Assembly: GCF_000472425.1 (NCBI RefSeq)
Contig: NZ_AXAI01000018.1
Coordinates: forward strand, 1-64,000
From: Bradyrhizobium sp. Tv2a-2
GTDB taxonomy: Bacteria; Pseudomonadota; Alphaproteobacteria; Rhizobiales; Xanthobacteraceae
DNA: 64,000 bases
Direction of reading: 5' to 3'
The notes beneath the pieces were generated by a model that saw nothing but the letters and a program-made list of their open reading frames with translations, did no database searches and was not told the DNA's origin. Below, piece by piece: positions 42,965 to 51,012 of this stretch. The position numbers and the translations under genes were made by a program. Numbering within the stretch: the first letter of the stretch is position 1; each line of letters begins with the position of its first letter.

Positions 42965-42983
42965 GCGCGGGCAGGCTCCGGGG

Positions 42984-43028
42984 ACCGTTGACGTCACCGT
43001 TGACGTGGCCTCATATGGTCATCTATAT
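42984..43028 (+). promoter_or_regulatory. Promoter region of gntR with tandem ACCGTTGACGT
   Basis: ACCGTTGACGT occurs twice, at 42984 and 42996, twelve bases apart. The second supplies a -35 (TTGACG, 43000-43005); 17 bases later lies CTATAT (43023-43028), the rhizobial -10 form. Start of transcription would be about 43035, at the ATG. Confidence 0.55.
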
Positions 43029-43037
43029 GACCATATG
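43012..43037. promoter_or_regulatory. GntR operator, 11-bp perfect inverted repeat over the start codon
   Basis: CATATGGTCAT and ATGACCATATG flank a CTAT centre. The right arm ends in the ATG of gntR itself and the left arm overlaps the promoter spacer. The central GGTC...GACC fits HutC-type GntR operators. Autoregulation is the natural reading. Confidence 0.85.
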
Positions 43038-43760
43038 AGTACGTACGACGAGCGCCTGCCGCGTTACCAGCGGCTTCGGGACGACATCGCGATCAGGATC
43101 AATCGCAGGGAATTGCGCCCCGGCGATCTCATCCCCTCGGAGGCCGAGCTTGCCGCACAGCACGGCGTTGCGATCGGCACCGTGCGCAAGGCCATCGACC
43201 AACTGGTCGCCGACGGCGTGCTGGAGCGCCAACAGGGGCGCGGCACTTTCGTCCGCCGCGCACGTTTCAATTCCTCGCTGTTCCGCTTTTTTCGTTTTCA
43301 GTCCGAGAGTGGCGAGCGGCGGGTCCCGCAGAGCCGAATTCTCGGGCGCAAGGTCGTCGCAGCGCCGTCCGCCGTGGCTAGCGCGTTACGCCTGCCGGCC
43401 GGCGAGCCTGTCATCATCCTTTCACGTCTGCGCCTGATCGACGGCGAGCCGTTGCTTGCCGAAGAGATATGGCTGCAGAAGTCGCGTTTCGAGCCGGTGC
43501 TCACGATGCAATCGGAAGATTTCGGCGACCTGCTTTATCCGCTCTACGAACAGCGCTGTGGGCAGGTCGTGGTGTCGGCCGACGAAGACCTCTCGGTCGA
43601 GACCGCGACAGCCATGCAGGCGCGGCTGTTGCGGCTGGACGAGGGCGCGCCGCTGATCGTGATCGAACGGCTCGCCTTCGATCTCGAGCGGCACCCGATC
43701 GAATGGCGCCGCTCACGCGGGCCGGCGACGCGGTTTCGCTATCACGTCGAAATTCGCTGA
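43035..43760 (+). CDS. GntR-family regulator, HutC subfamily
   Basis: A 241-residue regulator. The winged helix at about residues 8-72 has YQRLRDDIAIRINRRELRPG (20 residues), PSEAELAAQHGVAIGTVRKA (20 residues) and QQGRGTFVRR. The UTRA effector domain runs from about 90 to 235 (LPAGEPVIILSRLRLIDGEP, 20 residues). UTRA domains bind small acids or sugars. The start at 43035 lacks a ribosome site and fits leaderless translation. It lies 51 bases before the transporter gene that it probably controls. Confidence 0.92.
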   Translation: MSTYDERLPRYQRLRDDIAIRINRRELRPGDLIPSEAELAAQHGVAIGTVRKAIDQLVADGVLERQQGRGTFVRRARFNSSLFRFFRFQSESGERRVPQSRILGRKVVAAPSAVASALRLPAGEPVIILSRLRLIDGEPLLAEEIWLQKSRFEPVLTMQSEDFGDLLYPLYEQRCGQVVVSADEDLSVETATAMQARLLRLDEGAPLIVIERLAFDLERHPIEWRRSRGPATRFRYHVEIR

Positions 43761-43811
43761 GAAGCCAAAAAACACAAAAGACGACGCAAGAGGAAATCAA
43801 GGACGCTACGA

Positions 43812-45059
43812 ATGGCAAATTGGTACAGCGAAAGCTCGCCGCTGGAGCGGCGGACGTTCTGGGCAAGTTTTGGCGGCTGGGCGCTGGACGCGCTCGACGT
43901 CCAGATGTTCTCGCTCGCGATCCCCGCTCTCATCGCGACCTTCCACATCACCAAGGCCGAAGCCGGGCTGCTCGGCTCGATCACGCTGTTCTTTGGGGCG
44001 ATCGGCGGCTGGGTCGGCGGCGCGCTCGGCGACCGCTTTGGCCGGGTCAGGGCGCTACAGATCACGATTGCGACCTTCGCTGTCGCGACCTTCGCCTCGG
44101 CCTTTGCCATGAGCTACGGCCAGCTCGTGGCGCTGAAGGCGATCCAGGGTCTGGGCTTCGGCGCGGAATGGGCCTGCGGCGCGGTGCTGATGGCCGAGAT
44201 CATTCGCCCCGAGCATCGCGGTACGGCGCTCGGCGCGGTGCAGAGCGCCTGGGCAGTCGGCTGGGGCACGGCCGTCGTGCTCTCGGCGGTGGTGTTCACC
44301 TATGCGCCTGCCGAGATCGGCTGGCGCATCTTGTTCGCGCTTGGGCTGTTGCCGGCGCTGCTGATCCTCTATGTCCGGCGTGGGTTGAAAGAACCGGCGC
44401 GCGCTGACAAGGTCGAGGCGCGGCCACCCTTGCTCGCGACTGTGACGGGGATTTTTCATGCCGATGTGTTGCGCTCCACTTTGGTTGGCGGCCTGTTCGG
44501 CGTCGGCGCCCACGGTGGCTATGCAGCGCTGACGACGTTCCTGCCGACCTTCCTGCGCGAGGAGCGGCATCTGTCGGTGCTCGGCTCGAGTGCTTATCTC
44601 GCAGTGATCATCATCGCTTTCTTCTGCGGCTGCGTGGTCTCGGGCTACTTCAGCGATCGCTTCGGCCGCCGCGCCAATGTCACCTTGTTCGCGGCCGCCT
44701 GCGTTGCGACCGTGCTTGCATATATTTTTGCGCCGCTGTCGAACACCGAAATGCTCGTGCTCGGCTTCCCGCTCGGCTTCTTCTCCGCAGGAATTCCGGC
44801 GAGCATGGCCGCGCTGTTCAGCGAGCTTTATCCGGCCGGTGTGCGCGGCACCGGCGTCGGCTTCTGCTACAATTTCGGCCGGGTCGTCTCCGCGGCTTTT
44901 CCGTTCCTGGTTGGCTTTCTCGCCGACCGCATTGGGCTCGGGCCCGCGATCGGCATCGACGCCGCCTTTGCCTATTCGCTGGTGCTGCTTGCGGTCATGC
45001 TGCTGCCGGAGACGCGCGGAAAAGTGTTCGAGAAGGAAGGCGCCGCCGCGCGCGCGTAA
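43812..45059 (+). CDS. MFS transporter, aromatic acid/metabolite:H+ symporter type
   Basis: A 415-residue, 12-helix transporter. It has the family motifs GGALGDRFGRVRAL (loop 2-3) and GYFSDRFGRRANV (loop 8-9), WALDALDVQMFSLAIPAL in helix 1 with its acidic residues, and GLGFGAEWACGAVLMAE in helix 4. This pattern is of the sialate/aromatic-acid symporter group. The neighbours gntR, amidohydrolase and phzF suggest uptake of a carboxylate or lactone later hydrolysed by the enzyme downstream. Confidence 0.9.
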   Translation: MANWYSESSPLERRTFWASFGGWALDALDVQMFSLAIPALIATFHITKAEAGLLGSITLFFGAIGGWVGGALGDRFGRVRALQITIATFAVATFASAFAMSYGQLVALKAIQGLGFGAEWACGAVLMAEIIRPEHRGTALGAVQSAWAVGWGTAVVLSAVVFTYAPAEIGWRILFALGLLPALLILYVRRGLKEPARADKVEARPPLLATVTGIFHADVLRSTLVGGLFGVGAHGGYAALTTFLPTFLREERHLSVLGSSAYLAVIIIAFFCGCVVSGYFSDRFGRRANVTLFAAACVATVLAYIFAPLSNTEMLVLGFPLGFFSAGIPASMAALFSELYPAGVRGTGVGFCYNFGRVVSAAFPFLVGFLADRIGLGPAIGIDAAFAYSLVLLAVMLLPETRGKVFEKEGAAARA

Positions 45060-45083
45060 GGAACGGGATCGGGGACGAAGCCT

Positions 45084-45893
45084 TTGCATGAAGCGCCGCA
45101 ATTTGCGATCGATACGCACGCCCACGTCTTTCATCGTGAGCTCAAGCTCGCGGCCGGCCGTCGCTATGCGCCCGACTACAACGCGCCGCTGTCGCTCTAT
45201 CTGCGGCGGCTCGACCAGAACGGCACGACCAACGGCGTCCTGGTGCAACCAAGCTTTCTCGGCACCGACAACTCCTACATCGTGGACTGCTTGAAACAGG
45301 CCAAAGGCCGCCTGCGCGGTATCGCCGTGCTGGATCCCACCATTTCATCGCATGACATGCTGACGCTCGACAGGGCTGGCGTCGTCGGCATCCGCCTCAA
45401 TCTGGTGGGGCAGAAGCTGCCCGATCTGACCGCGCCGGAATGGAAGGCGCTGCTTGCCGATTTGAGGTCCGCCAATTGGCAGGTCGAGATCCAGCGCAGT
45501 GCGTCCGACCTTGTCTGCATCGTGCCACGGCTGCTCGATGCAGGTGTCGCCGTGGTGCTGGATCACTACACGCTGCCCGATCCCATGCTCGGCGTCGGCG
45601 ATCCCGCGTTCCAGTCCATCCTCCAATTCGGCGCGACGGGTCGGGTCTGGGTGAAGATGTCCGCGCCCTATCGCAACGGCCCGAACGGCGACGCCTTCGC
45701 CAGGCAGGCCTATCCCTTGCTACGCGCGTCCTTCGGTCTCGATCATCTGTTCTGGGGCAGCGACTGGCCGCACACCCAGTTCGAGAGGAGCGAGACTTAC
45801 GCGAAGAACCGGCGTTTTCTCGACGAGCTCATCACTGACGCCGACGAACGCGCCAGGGTGCTGATTGCTCCGAGATCATTGTTTCGCTTCTAG
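45084..45893 (+). CDS. Amidohydrolase family protein (PDC lactonase/LigI-like)
   Basis: A 269-residue TIM-barrel hydrolase. The metal-site start is IDTHAHVFHREL; later HY and the final Asp appear in VVLDHYTLPDP and FWGSDWPHTQFE. The pattern is that of 2-pyrone-4,6-dicarboxylate lactonase and related cog3618 lactonases. The start is TTG at 45084 (GGGGACGAAG upstream); no ATG in frame precedes the conserved THAH. It probably opens a lactone or deacylates the compound imported by the MFS protein. Confidence 0.88.
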   Translation: MHEAPQFAIDTHAHVFHRELKLAAGRRYAPDYNAPLSLYLRRLDQNGTTNGVLVQPSFLGTDNSYIVDCLKQAKGRLRGIAVLDPTISSHDMLTLDRAGVVGIRLNLVGQKLPDLTAPEWKALLADLRSANWQVEIQRSASDLVCIVPRLLDAGVAVVLDHYTLPDPMLGVGDPAFQSILQFGATGRVWVKMSAPYRNGPNGDAFARQAYPLLRASFGLDHLFWGSDWPHTQFERSETYAKNRRFLDELITDADERARVLIAPRSLFRF

Positions 45894-45950
45894 CCGGCGT
45901 CAGGGTCGTGTAATCGGAAAAGACCCTAGATCGCAGGAAGAGGCGAGGCC

Positions 45951-46868
45951 ATGCAGCGGCGCTACATCACTGTCGACGTCTTCACTGATCGTGCCTTCGG
46001 CGGCAATCCGCTCGCCGTGGTGCTGGATGCGCAAGGCCTCACCACGGCGCAGATGCAGGCGATCGCGACGGAGTTCAACTATTCCGAGACGACTTTCGTG
46101 CTCCCGGCGCGCGAGGCTGGCCATGACGCACATGTGCGCATTTTCACCCCGGTTCGCGAGCTTCCCTTCGCAGGCCATCCCAATGTCGGCACGGCCTTTG
46201 TGCTGGCCCGGCAGGCGGCAAAGCAACCGGCGCACCTGAGCTTCGAGGAGGACGCGGGTCTCGTGCCGATCGACATCCTGACCGAAGGTGAGAAGGTGGT
46301 TGGCGCGGAGCTCACCGCACCGCAGCCGCTCAAGAGGCTTACGCAGGTCTCAGCGGCCGAGGCGGCGAGCCTGATCTCGCTGGCAACTGACGATGTCGCA
46401 ACCAGCCGCCATCCACCCCAGATCGTCTCGGTCGGAACGCCCTTCCTGGTCGCGGAGATTCATTCGCGCGACGCGCTGCGCCGGGCAAAGCCGGACGCCG
46501 CCGCCTTCGCCCGTATCTTTCCGTGCGATGGTGCCTTTGCGATCTATTTCTATACCCGCGATGTGGCGCCGGCGGAGGCGCCCTGCGAATTGCAGGCGCG
46601 CATGTTCTTTCCCGGCTCGAGCGGTCTCATCGAGGACCCCGCAACGGGGAGCGCCACGGTCGCGGCGGCGGCGCTGTTGGCTGATATCGATCGCACGCGA
46701 GACGGCGAATTGCGGCTTGCCATCGGGCAGGGCTTTGACATGGGACGGCCGAGCCTGCTTTTGACGCGCGTGGTCAAGCAGGCGGGCAAGTCCGTCTCCG
46801 CCCATGTCGGCGGCCGCTGCGCGCCCATGATGCAGGGGACGCTGTGGCTGGAGGGCGAAGCACGTTAG
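45951..46868 (+). CDS. PhzF-family isomerase
   Basis: A 305-residue protein of the diaminopimelate-epimerase fold. It has AFGGNPLAVVLDA, the catalytic Glu in FNYSETTFVLP, FAGHPNVGTAFVLA and IEDPATGSATVAAAALL. PhzF itself isomerises dihydro-hydroxyanthranilate in phenazine synthesis, but most family members act on unknown substrates. No phenazine genes are near. The location after an MFS-amidohydrolase pair suggests a place in the same catabolic route. Confidence 0.92.
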   Translation: MQRRYITVDVFTDRAFGGNPLAVVLDAQGLTTAQMQAIATEFNYSETTFVLPAREAGHDAHVRIFTPVRELPFAGHPNVGTAFVLARQAAKQPAHLSFEEDAGLVPIDILTEGEKVVGAELTAPQPLKRLTQVSAAEAASLISLATDDVATSRHPPQIVSVGTPFLVAEIHSRDALRRAKPDAAAFARIFPCDGAFAIYFYTRDVAPAEAPCELQARMFFPGSSGLIEDPATGSATVAAAALLADIDRTRDGELRLAIGQGFDMGRPSLLLTRVVKQAGKSVSAHVGGRCAPMMQGTLWLEGEAR

Positions 46869-46877
46869 CCCGTTCCA

Positions 46878-46977
46878 TCATTCCGGGGCGATGCGAAGCA
46901 TCGAACCCGGAATCTCGAGATTCTCAGGTGCGCAATTGCGCACCATAGTTCGATGCTTCGCATCGCCCCGGAATGAC
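46878..46977. repeat. 100-bp palindromic repeat with 29-bp perfect outer arms
   Basis: The outer arms at 46878-46906 and 46948-46976 are perfect complements (tip TCATTCCGGGGCGATGCGAA). The inner part holds TCTCGAGA and TGCGCAATTGCGCA, themselves palindromes. It separates convergent phzF and the DUF488 gene, so it may serve as a two-way terminator. Confidence 0.9.
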
Positions 46978-46995
46978 GGACAGAGTGGTCGCCGC

Positions 46996-47457
46996 CTAAA
47001 CCTGCCGCGGCGCCAGATTTTCCGTCTTCGCGCCGTCCCGTTGCTGGATGATCTCCGCGATCATCCGGCGGTGGCAGTGGCGGTGGTCGCGCTCGTAGCA
47101 GAGCAGGCAGACCGGGCCAGCTTTCATGACCAACGTGGCGAGCTCGTCCATTTCCTGCCGCGCCTCCGGCTTCTTCAGATGCGCCGCGTAGATCTTCTCA
47201 AGCGCGGGATAGTCGCCGCTGCGTGCGGCCTGCCTGCCTTCCTTCGGCGTGCCCAGCGCTTTCAGGTGCACATAGGCAATGCCGCGCTCATCGAGTGCGG
47301 CCGCAAGCTGGTTCTTGGAGAAGCCGGGCCGCCGCGAGGAGGTGACCGCGCGCACATCGACCAGGAGCTTGACGCCCGCGCCTTGCAGCTCATCGAGCAC
47401 CGCTTTTTGCGGCGTCTGCTCATAGCCGATGGTGAAAAGCTTTTTCGCCCTGGCCAT
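46996..47457 (-). CDS. DUF488 family protein
   Basis: A 153-residue cytoplasmic protein with the family start KLFTIGYEQTPQKAV, VKLLVDVRAVTSSRRPGFSK (20 residues) and the end block VCLLCYERDHRHCHRRMIAE (20 residues), which has a CxxC-like/His-rich motif suited to metal or nucleic-acid contact. GAGGA precedes the ATG at 47457. DUF488 proteins often sit near DUF72 genes, as here. Activity unknown. Confidence 0.9.
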   Translation of the reverse strand: MARAKKLFTIGYEQTPQKAVLDELQGAGVKLLVDVRAVTSSRRPGFSKNQLAAALDERGIAYVHLKALGTPKEGRQAARSGDYPALEKIYAAHLKKPEARQEMDELATLVMKAGPVCLLCYERDHRHCHRRMIAEIIQQRDGAKTENLAPRQV

Positions 47458-47524
47458 CGAATTCCTCATTTTGGGGCGGTTTCGTTGCGCTAACCGTTAT
47501 CGCTTCGCTCGAAAAGGCTTTGCA

Positions 47525-48502
47525 TCAGCGCGCGCGCTCGATCAACTCCATCGCGCCTGCGGGCGCGCGCACCTTGCCCTCGTGGATCACATAGGCATAG
47601 ACGTCGCGCGGTCTCTTGGGCGCGCTCGTCGCACCAACGCGCGGCAGATCGTCCGGTTCGCCGCCACTCGCCCAGATCTGCAGGCGCTTGGCCCACTCAT
47701 CCAGCTGTTTGGGCGGATAGCAGGTGGCAATGTCGTCATTGCCTTTCTGCAGCCGCGCATAGACGAAGTCGCCGACCACGTCTGCAATGCCGGGATAGGT
47801 CGCATGCTCGGCGAACACCACCGGAATCTCGAACTGCCTGAGCAGCGCGATAAAGGCGGGCGTGCGGAAACTGTCGTGGCGCACCTCGACCACGTGGCGC
47901 AGCTTGTGCCCGTCCATCTCGCGCGGCAACAGTTCCAGGAACTTGCCGAAATCCACCTCGTCGAATTTCTTGGTCGGCGCAAACTGCCAGAGCACGGGTC
48001 CCAGCCGGTCGCCAAGCTCCAGCACGCCGGTGTTGTAGAAATGCTTGATGGAGTCGCCTGCCTCCGCCAGCACGCGGCGGTTGGTGGTGAAGCGCGAGCC
48101 CTTGACCGAGAACACGAAGCCATCGGGCACCTCGCGCGCCCATTTGCGAAAGCTCTCCGGCTTCTGCGAGCCGTAATAGGTGCCGTTGATCTCGATCGAG
48201 GTCAGCTTCGAGCCGGCATATTCCAGCTCCTTCGCCTGTGGCAGCTTGTCGGGATAAAACACCCCGCGCCAGGGCGCGAAGGTCCAGCCGCCCACACCGA
48301 TAAAAATGTGACCCAACCCTTGCGCCGCGACTGAGGGCCTTGGGGTAGGGGATTTGGCAGGCGATTTGGGGCCCGCTGGGACCGTTGTGGAAGGCGCCTT
48401 CGCGGCAGACTTCTTTGCGGCAACCTTCTTCGCCGGGGCCTTGTTCGCGGAGTCCTTGGCGGACGACTTTTTTGTCGAGGCTTTTTTTGCTTGCTTGGCC
48501 AC
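47525..48502 (-). CDS. DUF72 protein with histone-H1-like Lys/Ala N-terminal tail
   Basis: A protein of about 325 residues. Residues 1-55 are a Lys/Ala/Ser/Pro tail with repeats such as APAKKVAAKKSAAKAPS, like histone H1 or bacterial AAKK proteins. From there a DUF72 TIM-barrel follows: IFIGVGGWTFAPWRGVFYP, IEINGTYYGSQKPESFRKWA (20 residues), FSVKGSRFTTNRR and RHVVEVRHDSF. GTG at 48502 is taken as start; an ATG at 48544 in the same frame would add 14 residues. The tail should bind nucleic acid. It is 67 bases upstream of the DUF488 gene on the same strand. Confidence 0.85.
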   Translation of the reverse strand: MAKQAKKASTKKSSAKDSANKAPAKKVAAKKSAAKAPSTTVPAGPKSPAKSPTPRPSVAAQGLGHIFIGVGGWTFAPWRGVFYPDKLPQAKELEYAGSKLTSIEINGTYYGSQKPESFRKWAREVPDGFVFSVKGSRFTTNRRVLAEAGDSIKHFYNTGVLELGDRLGPVLWQFAPTKKFDEVDFGKFLELLPREMDGHKLRHVVEVRHDSFRTPAFIALLRQFEIPVVFAEHATYPGIADVVGDFVYARLQKGNDDIATCYPPKQLDEWAKRLQIWASGGEPDDLPRVGATSAPKRPRDVYAYVIHEGKVRAPAGAMELIERAR

Positions 48503-48615
48503 GCGGCAGGTCTCATGTCCGGGAAGCGGGAATGCTTGCGGCATCAAGACTAGTCAAATTGACGCGCATTGGCCAGCACGGGCGGCGAAACTCCGAAGAC
48601 CGGCCTGCCTTCGCT

Positions 48616-48873
48616 TCAGCCGTGGTGGTGGTGCCGGTGATGGGGTCGACGCGGCACAGCAGCGTAACCGTCCGGTCGCTCGATCGGCGCGACATATGAG
48701 GGAAAGGGATAGTGCCCGCGATAGATCGGGTTGCCGGGCCCGTAGTTCTGGCAGTTGGCGCTCGGATAGTACTGGGCGCAATAGCCGGGGTTTTCGACCG
48801 CGGCCTGTGCCCGCGCTTGACTGGAGAACGCGGTCGCCACCACCACCGCGCCTAACATTGCAGTTTTGATCAC
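48616..48873 (-). CDS. Small secreted protein with His-rich C-terminus
   Basis: An 85-residue protein with a signal peptide (MIKTAMLGAVVVATAFSSQA, then RAQA cleavage). The mature part has YCAQYYPSANCQNYGPGN with two cysteines and ends RRPHHRHHHHG, a likely metal-binding tail. The GTG at 48873 has GGAGG five to six bases upstream. Function unknown; Ni or Cu binding in the periplasm is possible. Confidence 0.75.
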   Translation of the reverse strand: MIKTAMLGAVVVATAFSSQARAQAAVENPGYCAQYYPSANCQNYGPGNPIYRGHYPFPSYVAPIERPDGYAAVPRRPHHRHHHHG

Positions 48874-49008
48874 TCATCACCTCCGGCGGTTCTTTCCCGG
48901 CAGAACACTGCTCCTGCGCGTCTATTCCCTCGTGCAGATTCGCATGTCTCATGTGCTTAACCCCTGCTCAAGTTCAAGGTAAGCTGCGTTCAAGAAAAGG
49001 AGAATGGA

Positions 49009-49365
49009 ATGCGGATCATGTTGGCTCTCGCGCTTGCCTCGATCGCCTCTGGCGCATTGGCGGATGAAGTCCAGGATGCACACAAGCTCGCGCTGCAGGG
49101 ACGCGATTCCTACTGGAATTGCTTGGCACGCGAGTATTCCCGGCCCGACACAAAGGCCATGTCGGCGCAGGATTTCATGGCTGATATCGCAAGCGCCTGT
49201 CCGTCCGAGCGGCAAAATTTTCGGGTGACGCTGCTGGATTACTTCAGCCTGCAATTCCCGGATAACGCGGCGGACGCCAACCTCAACACGGCAAACCATG
49301 CCATCGAACTTGCGCAGAAGGACATTGTGACGGCCTTCGCCCACCGGAAGGGGGTGGCGAACTAA
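49009..49365 (+). CDS. Small secreted protein, function unknown
   Basis: A 118-residue protein with signal peptide MRIMLALALASIASGALADE and a helical mature part containing two cysteines (YWNCLAREYS and ASACPSERQNF). AAAGGAG stands seven bases before the ATG. It is divergent from the preceding small secreted gene, with 135 bases between. No family recognised. Confidence 0.75.
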   Translation: MRIMLALALASIASGALADEVQDAHKLALQGRDSYWNCLAREYSRPDTKAMSAQDFMADIASACPSERQNFRVTLLDYFSLQFPDNAADANLNTANHAIELAQKDIVTAFAHRKGVAN

Positions 49366-49424
49366 CCTTGCCGGCGCGTCGTTCCATGGTATCAATTCAG
49401 CCGAGCCAAAGGGGATAGTTCGGT

Positions 49425-49622
49425 ATGACGTCGCAGTCCTTCGCCGGCCTGTTGGGCACGATCGTCGCGATCGTCGTGCTGGGTGCGGCCGTCTATTATG
49501 GGCCGATTGGGCAGTTCGGAAAACCGCCCAAGCCGGCCACCTTAGCCCAGCCCGAGGCCCAGCCGGCTGCGCCTGCTGCGCCGGTCCCGCGGGGCCCGGT
49601 GATTCGCGAGGTTCCGAACTAG
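49425..49622 (+). CDS. Small single-span membrane protein
   Basis: A 65-residue protein: one transmembrane helix (FAGLLGTIVAIVVLGAAVYY, 20 residues) and a Pro/Ala-rich tail (PEAQPAAPAAPVPRGP). AAAGGGG lies upstream of the ATG. It is 59 bases after the previous small gene and may be co-transcribed. The downstream 256 bases to the next gene show nothing further. Confidence 0.6.
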   Translation: MTSQSFAGLLGTIVAIVVLGAAVYYGPIGQFGKPPKPATLAQPEAQPAAPAAPVPRGPVIREVPN

Positions 49623-49878
49623 AAAGCCCCGCAGCCCACCCGCCCCTTGCGGAACGGCCTGGGCATACCTATTTCTCTGTCAACGGCGCTGTTGAAAACC
49701 CGTTCTCGCGGGATTTGGGCGCTGGACGACCACGAAATAGCCAGGCTGCGCCGGATGTACGCGCGCCAGTTATTCGTGGTCGTAAGCATTTCTCCACCAT
49801 TTCGTGCATTTTCGAGCCCTTTTCCCGGGCCGATCCGGCTTGGCAGGGCGTGGTGCGGCGGATATACGCTTCGCCTGC

Positions 49879-51012
49879 ATGAACGAAGCCCTCCTAGTCA
49901 CCGCCGAAATCTCGCAAGCCAGCGCGGCCACGCCGGTGCTGTCTGTTGTCGTCCCCACCTTCAATGAGCGCGAAAACGTTCGCAAGCTCTACGGCAAGCT
50001 GCAGGTGGCGCTGAAAGGCATCGCCTGGGAAGTCGTCTATGTCGACGACAATTCCCCCGACACCACCTGGGAGGTGGTGCGCGAACTCGCGCAGCAGGAC
50101 GGCCGGGTGCGCTGCATCAGACGAATCGGCCGGCGCGGCCTGTCGGGCGCCTGCATCGAGGGGATCCTGGCGTCCTGCGCGCCCTACGTCGCTGTCATGG
50201 ATGCGGACCTCCAGCATGACGAGACGCAGCTGCCGAAGATGCTGTCGCTGCTGCAGAGCGGCGCCGCCGAGCTCGTGATCGGCAGCCGCTATATCGAGGG
50301 CGGCAGCGCCGACAGCTTCAACAAACACCGCGCCAGCGCCAGCGCCCTTGCGACCGAAGTTGCCAAGCGCGCGCTGGGTGTCGAGGTCGCCGATCCCATG
50401 AGCGGCTTTTTCATGATCCGCCGCGACCGTTTCGAGCAGCTCGCGCCGAAGCTGTCGACGCAGGGCTTCAAGATCCTGCTCGACGTCATCGCGACCGCCC
50501 GCGGCGAGCTGAAGACCGTCGAGGTTCCCTATACGTTCGGCTCGCGGCTGCATGGCGAAAGCAAACTCGATTCCATGGTGGCGCTGGATTTCCTCGGGCT
50601 CGTGCTCGCCAAGCTCACCAACGACGTGGTGTCGCTGCGCTTCCTGTTGTTTGCAATGGTCGGCGGAACCGGCCTGTTCGTGCATCTTGGCACGCTGTTT
50701 ATCGGCTTGAACGTGCTCGACCTGCCGTTCGCGGAGGCGCAAGGGCTGGGTGCCTTCATCGCCATGACTACCAATTTCATCCTGAACAATTTTCTGACCT
50801 ATCGCGACCAGCGGCTGAAAGGGTTCGCCATCCTCGGCGGCCTGTTTGCCTTTTATCTGGTTTGCAGCGTCGGCCTGTTTGCCAATGTCGGCGTGGCGTT
50901 CTCGGTCTATGACCAGGAGCCGATCTGGTGGCTTGCCGGCGCTGCGGGGGCCTTGATGGGCGTGGTGTGGAATTACGCAATGTCCGGGCTGTTCGTCTGG
51001 CGCAAGCGATGA
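49879..51012 (+). CDS. GT2 polyprenyl-phosphate glycosyltransferase with GtrA domain
   Basis: A 377-residue inner-membrane enzyme. The GT2 domain (about 20-250) has LSVVVPTFNERENVRKLY, the DDNSPD motif in VYVDDNSPDTTW and the DAD motif in VAVMDADLQHDETQLP, as in dolichol-phosphate mannosyltransferase. The C-terminal four-helix GtrA-like domain (about 255-375) includes FLLFAMVGGTGLFVHLG and AMTTNFILNNFLTYRDQRL. It makes a polyprenyl-phosphate-sugar and probably flips it. Its stop overlaps the next gene, which would use that donor. Confidence 0.92.
   Translation: MNEALLVTAEISQASAATPVLSVVVPTFNERENVRKLYGKLQVALKGIAWEVVYVDDNSPDTTWEVVRELAQQDGRVRCIRRIGRRGLSGACIEGILASCAPYVAVMDADLQHDETQLPKMLSLLQSGAAELVIGSRYIEGGSADSFNKHRASASALATEVAKRALGVEVADPMSGFFMIRRDRFEQLAPKLSTQGFKILLDVIATARGELKTVEVPYTFGSRLHGESKLDSMVALDFLGLVLAKLTNDVVSLRFLLFAMVGGTGLFVHLGTLFIGLNVLDLPFAEAQGLGAFIAMTTNFILNNFLTYRDQRLKGFAILGGLFAFYLVCSVGLFANVGVAFSVYDQEPIWWLAGAAGALMGVVWNYAMSGLFVWRKR

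Noticed and set aside
45951..46868. Phenazine biosynthesis locus
   Set aside because: Only a PhzF-fold isomerase is present; no other phz genes are near and most PhzF-family members are unrelated to phenazines.
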